From Desulfobacula sp. (GTDB lineage Bacteria > Desulfobacterota > Desulfobacteria > Desulfobacterales > Desulfobacteraceae), in contig JAGLNZ010000170.1 of the NCBI GenBank assembly GCA_023139225.1, positions 1 through 15,941 on the forward strand: a DNA stretch of 15,941 nt. The letters run 5' to 3'. The notes beneath the pieces were generated by a model that saw only the letters and a program-made list of their open reading frames with translations, made no database searches and was not told the origin of the DNA. Positions 14,386 to 15,941 of this stretch are shown in pieces; position 1 is the stretch's first letter, and every line of letters begins with the position of its first letter. The translations under genes were made by a program, and so were the position numbers.

Positions 14386-15244
14386 ATGATTCCTTTAATA
14401 CTTTTTCAAGAGCATGGGGGATATGGCGAATAATTTCACCAACCTGAGTGGCAGGGGTAGGATTGGCAAAAAAACCGGCAAGCCGATTAACTTTTGCTGC
14501 AATGGCCGCTGCTTTTGGAATTTTCATTCCTGTCCCTGCAAGTGCGGTGACAATGCCGGTAATCGTATCCCCTGTCCCCCCCATGGCTTCCATGGCTTCG
14601 GCTATGGGGCTGTCTACCCAAAAAGTTACACCACTTTTATCTGCAATAAAATCGGTTGCCCCTTTAACGAGCAAATTTTTTGCAGCATTTCCATGCAGGT
14701 ACGCCCGGCTGATTAGATCAGGAATCTTATTGTCGTCGTGCAGGATAAACCCCCGGGTGTAAAAAGGATGAGGGGCGGCTTCATCGGCAAGAAATGAAAG
14801 CTCTCCTACATCCGGTGTAAAAAGATCATAAAATTGGGCCTGACCGCTCATCTTGGCCGCATACATGAAGCCTGCATCTGCGATCAGCAATGGTTTTTTT
14901 TTCAAATCATTGAGCATGAACACAATCTTGTTATGCCAGTCTACATCCGGCTGAAGATAATGGAATACAATGGTATTAAAATCAATTTGAGACCCTTTTT
15001 CAACCAGGTATCGGTACAGACTGCGGCTGCCGTGGCCAAGCCCTATATCCCCGGCAATAAACCCGGTTATATCCCTTGGCCCCAACACTTTCAACGTATT
15101 GACCATGGCGCCCAAAAGCGCCGGAGTTCCCCGGTTTACCGGGACATGTTTTCCATCAATACTGAGCCTGTTTTCAACCATATCCACCCGGCCCACAGTC
15201 AGGGGAAAATCAAGATCCGGGACTGTACCTACCACTGCAAGCAT
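14375..15244 (-). CDS. Ribokinase-fold protein resembling NAD(P)H-hydrate dehydratase (NnrD/YjeF C-terminal)
   Basis: 289 residues. The C-terminal half carries the nucleotide-binding and catalytic signature of the NnrD/carbohydrate kinase clan: TPDVGELSFLADE (143-155, like TPHPGE of NnrD), LLVKGATDFIAD (191-202) and MGGTGDTITGIVTAL with catalytic-base Asp D226. The N-terminal half is divergent: it begins MLAVVGTVPDLDFPLTVGRV and lacks the typical YjeF-family opening, so true NADHX dehydration is doubtful. A kinase for a small metabolite is equally possible. The start ATG at 15244 lies 16 nt inside the DUF3343 gene, with AAGGAG about 10 nt upstream. No YjeF N-terminal epimerase domain is fused or adjacent. 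Its steady company with Se/S-carrier-like genes suggests a job in the same pathway. That is inference. Confidence 0.75.
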   Translation of the reverse strand: MLAVVGTVPDLDFPLTVGRVDMVENRLSIDGKHVPVNRGTPALLGAMVNTLKVLGPRDITGFIAGDIGLGHGSRSLYRYLVEKGSQIDFNTIVFHYLQPDVDWHNKIVFMLNDLKKKPLLIADAGFMYAAKMSGQAQFYDLFTPDVGELSFLADEAAPHPFYTRGFILHDDNKIPDLISRAYLHGNAAKNLLVKGATDFIADKSGVTFWVDSPIAEAMEAMGGTGDTITGIVTALAGTGMKIPKAAAIAAKVNRLAGFFANPTPATQVGEIIRHIPHALEKVLKESYGQ

Positions 15245-15777
15245 TTTTTCTGCATCTCCTTAAAAGCAAGGCCAAGGGCATAGCCGCAGAGGGTATGCCC
15301 GATATCCAGGGGATTGGGAGCCTGCGCCATGGTTTTGCCCACAAGTATGGAAGCAAGATATGGCACATCCGGACAACCGCCCCCGGAAACATTGACGATT
15401 AATCGGGACCTTTTTTCCACAGTAATTTTCATATTGGCCGCCCTGATCATGAGAAACCGGCCAAAATCCTTTATATGAAAAAGGTCCACCGGCTGGAGTA
15501 ATGGATCTGTGACAGGCACCGTCTCAACGGGATCGATCCCTGACTTTTCCAGAAGTCGCAGGATATTGAGTTCCTGAATCAGGGGAAATTCAATCACAAG
15601 ATCACACCCGCTTTGAATTTCCGGCGGCGGACCCATCACCCTTATTTTCCAGTCATTTGCCAATAATAATTTTTGGGCCTGGATGACCTCGCTCGTATTT
15701 TCAAATACAAGGATACCCCGTTCCGCCCGGGAAAAATCTTTTTGTTTTTTTTCCTTGAATAGCTTTAATTTAAACAA
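15229..15777 (-). CDS. DUF3343 (putative Se/S carrier) protein with extra Cys-containing C-terminal domain
   Basis: 182 residues from a TTG start at 15777, preceded by AAGGGG (4 nt spacing). No ATG exists in frame until residue 48, inside the conserved domain. Residues 20-90 match DUF3343: GILVFENTSEVIQAQKLLLANDWKIRVMGPPPEIQSGCDLVIEF, with the hallmark PPEIxSGC placing the conserved C58 where related proteins have the proposed Se/S-carrying cysteine. DUF3343 is usually under 100 residues. Here about 90 more follow, with a conserved-looking block SGGGCPDVPYLASIL (C135) and HTLCGYALGLAF (C164) that I do not recognise. Pfam describes the first domain as a putative Se/S carrier, and comparative genomics has linked it to selenium use. 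It lies 16 nt after a TusA/SirA-like gene and overlaps the kinase-like gene by 16 nt. Confidence 0.8.
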   Translation of the reverse strand: MFKLKLFKEKKQKDFSRAERGILVFENTSEVIQAQKLLLANDWKIRVMGPPPEIQSGCDLVIEFPLIQELNILRLLEKSGIDPVETVPVTDPLLQPVDLFHIKDFGRFLMIRAANMKITVEKRSRLIVNVSGGGCPDVPYLASILVGKTMAQAPNPLDIGHTLCGYALGLAFKEMQKKCLQW

Positions 15778-15793
15778 AACACCCCTTAGGTTT

Positions 15794-15941
15794 TTAATCT
15801 TTTACAATGGTAATTTCGTATTCGTCACCCTGCTGCCGGATATCCACGACACTATATTTTTTGCTTTGGGCAGCCCTTGAGACATTCTCTTTTGAGGCAT
15901 CCGTATCCACCAGTACAATTATTTTACTTTCACTTCCTGAT
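15794..15941 (-). CDS. TusA/SirA-like protein resembling the YedF N-terminal domain, N-terminus outside the window
   Basis: The last 49 codons are visible on the minus strand, ending in TAA at 15794. The translation includes KIIVLVDTDASKENVSRAA and then YSVVDIRQQGDEYEITIVKD. This matches the second half of TusA/SirA-like domains, especially the YedF type (xVLVDNEASxENVxRFAxSxGYxVxVxExxxxYxIxI). In ordinary YedF a DsrE-like domain of about 100 residues follows. Here the gene stops at once, so it is a single-domain form. The conserved CPxP cysteine motif, which would decide function, lies beyond the window edge. YedF and TusA-like proteins carry activated sulfur or selenium. The DUF3343 gene begins 16 nt downstream. 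Confidence 0.75.
   Translation of the reverse strand, partial: SGSESKIIVLVDTDASKENVSRAAQSKKYSVVDIRQQGDEYEITIVKD

Noticed and set aside
1..15941. CRISPR array, insertion sequence, tRNA or rRNA
   Set aside because: No regularly spaced direct repeats, no transposase-like frame with terminal repeats and no recognisable tRNA cloverleaf or rRNA segment were found on reading both strands.

Overview
The window looks like a chromosomal segment of an anaerobic, moderately AT-rich Gram-negative bacterium, most likely a sulfate reducer of the Desulfobacterota (Desulfobacteraceae-like). This placement is inferred from a dense two-component signalling load, signal-peptide and inner-membrane architecture, a sigma-54 promoter, a selenocysteine-type reading frame and a selenium-linked gene set. 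No rRNA or tRNA is visible to confirm it.

Layout. (1) 1-5275, minus strand: five consecutive signalling genes read right to left: a REC-PAS-HisKA-HATPase-REC hybrid kinase, a lone receiver, a REC-HisKA-HATPase kinase, a two-TM sensor kinase and an OmpR-type response regulator cut by the left edge. Spacing is tight (36 nt, 14 nt, 2 nt and a 37-nt overlap), so they probably form one operon. (2) 5528-8057, plus strand: a compact zinc/manganese ABC importer (binding protein, ATPase, permease) behind a perfect palindrome that may be a Zur-type operator. (3) 8047-9411, minus strand: an FAD/NAD-dependent disulfide oxidoreductase of the CoA-disulfide reductase/NADH oxidase family. Its frame is interrupted by one in-frame UGA exactly where this family has its redox-active cysteine. 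A good bacterial SECIS hairpin follows the UGA, so the gene is best read as a 454-residue selenoprotein with Sec45. A consensus-quality sigma-54 promoter lies about 60 nt upstream of its start codon. (4) 9805-14020, plus strand: two tandem paralogous periplasmic ligand-binding proteins (LivJ/Peripla_BP_6 type) followed by a membrane HAMP-PAS histidine kinase. There are no transporter genes, which suggests ligand sensing rather than uptake. (5) 14152-15941, minus strand: a coupled operon of a TusA/SirA-like protein (cut by the right edge, resembling the N-terminal domain of YedF), a DUF3343 (putative Se/S carrier) fusion protein, a ribokinase-fold NnrD-like protein and a small DUF1858 protein. 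A stem-loop with a T-tract closes it.

The most interesting reading is that the window holds both a selenoprotein oxidoreductase in which Sec replaces the catalytic Cys and, about 5 kb away, a little-described operon whose two first genes belong to families linked to selenium/sulfur delivery. The signalling operons and the zinc importer are ordinary by comparison, apart from the kinase coupled to two binding proteins and an unusual metal-site substitution in the zinc-binding protein.
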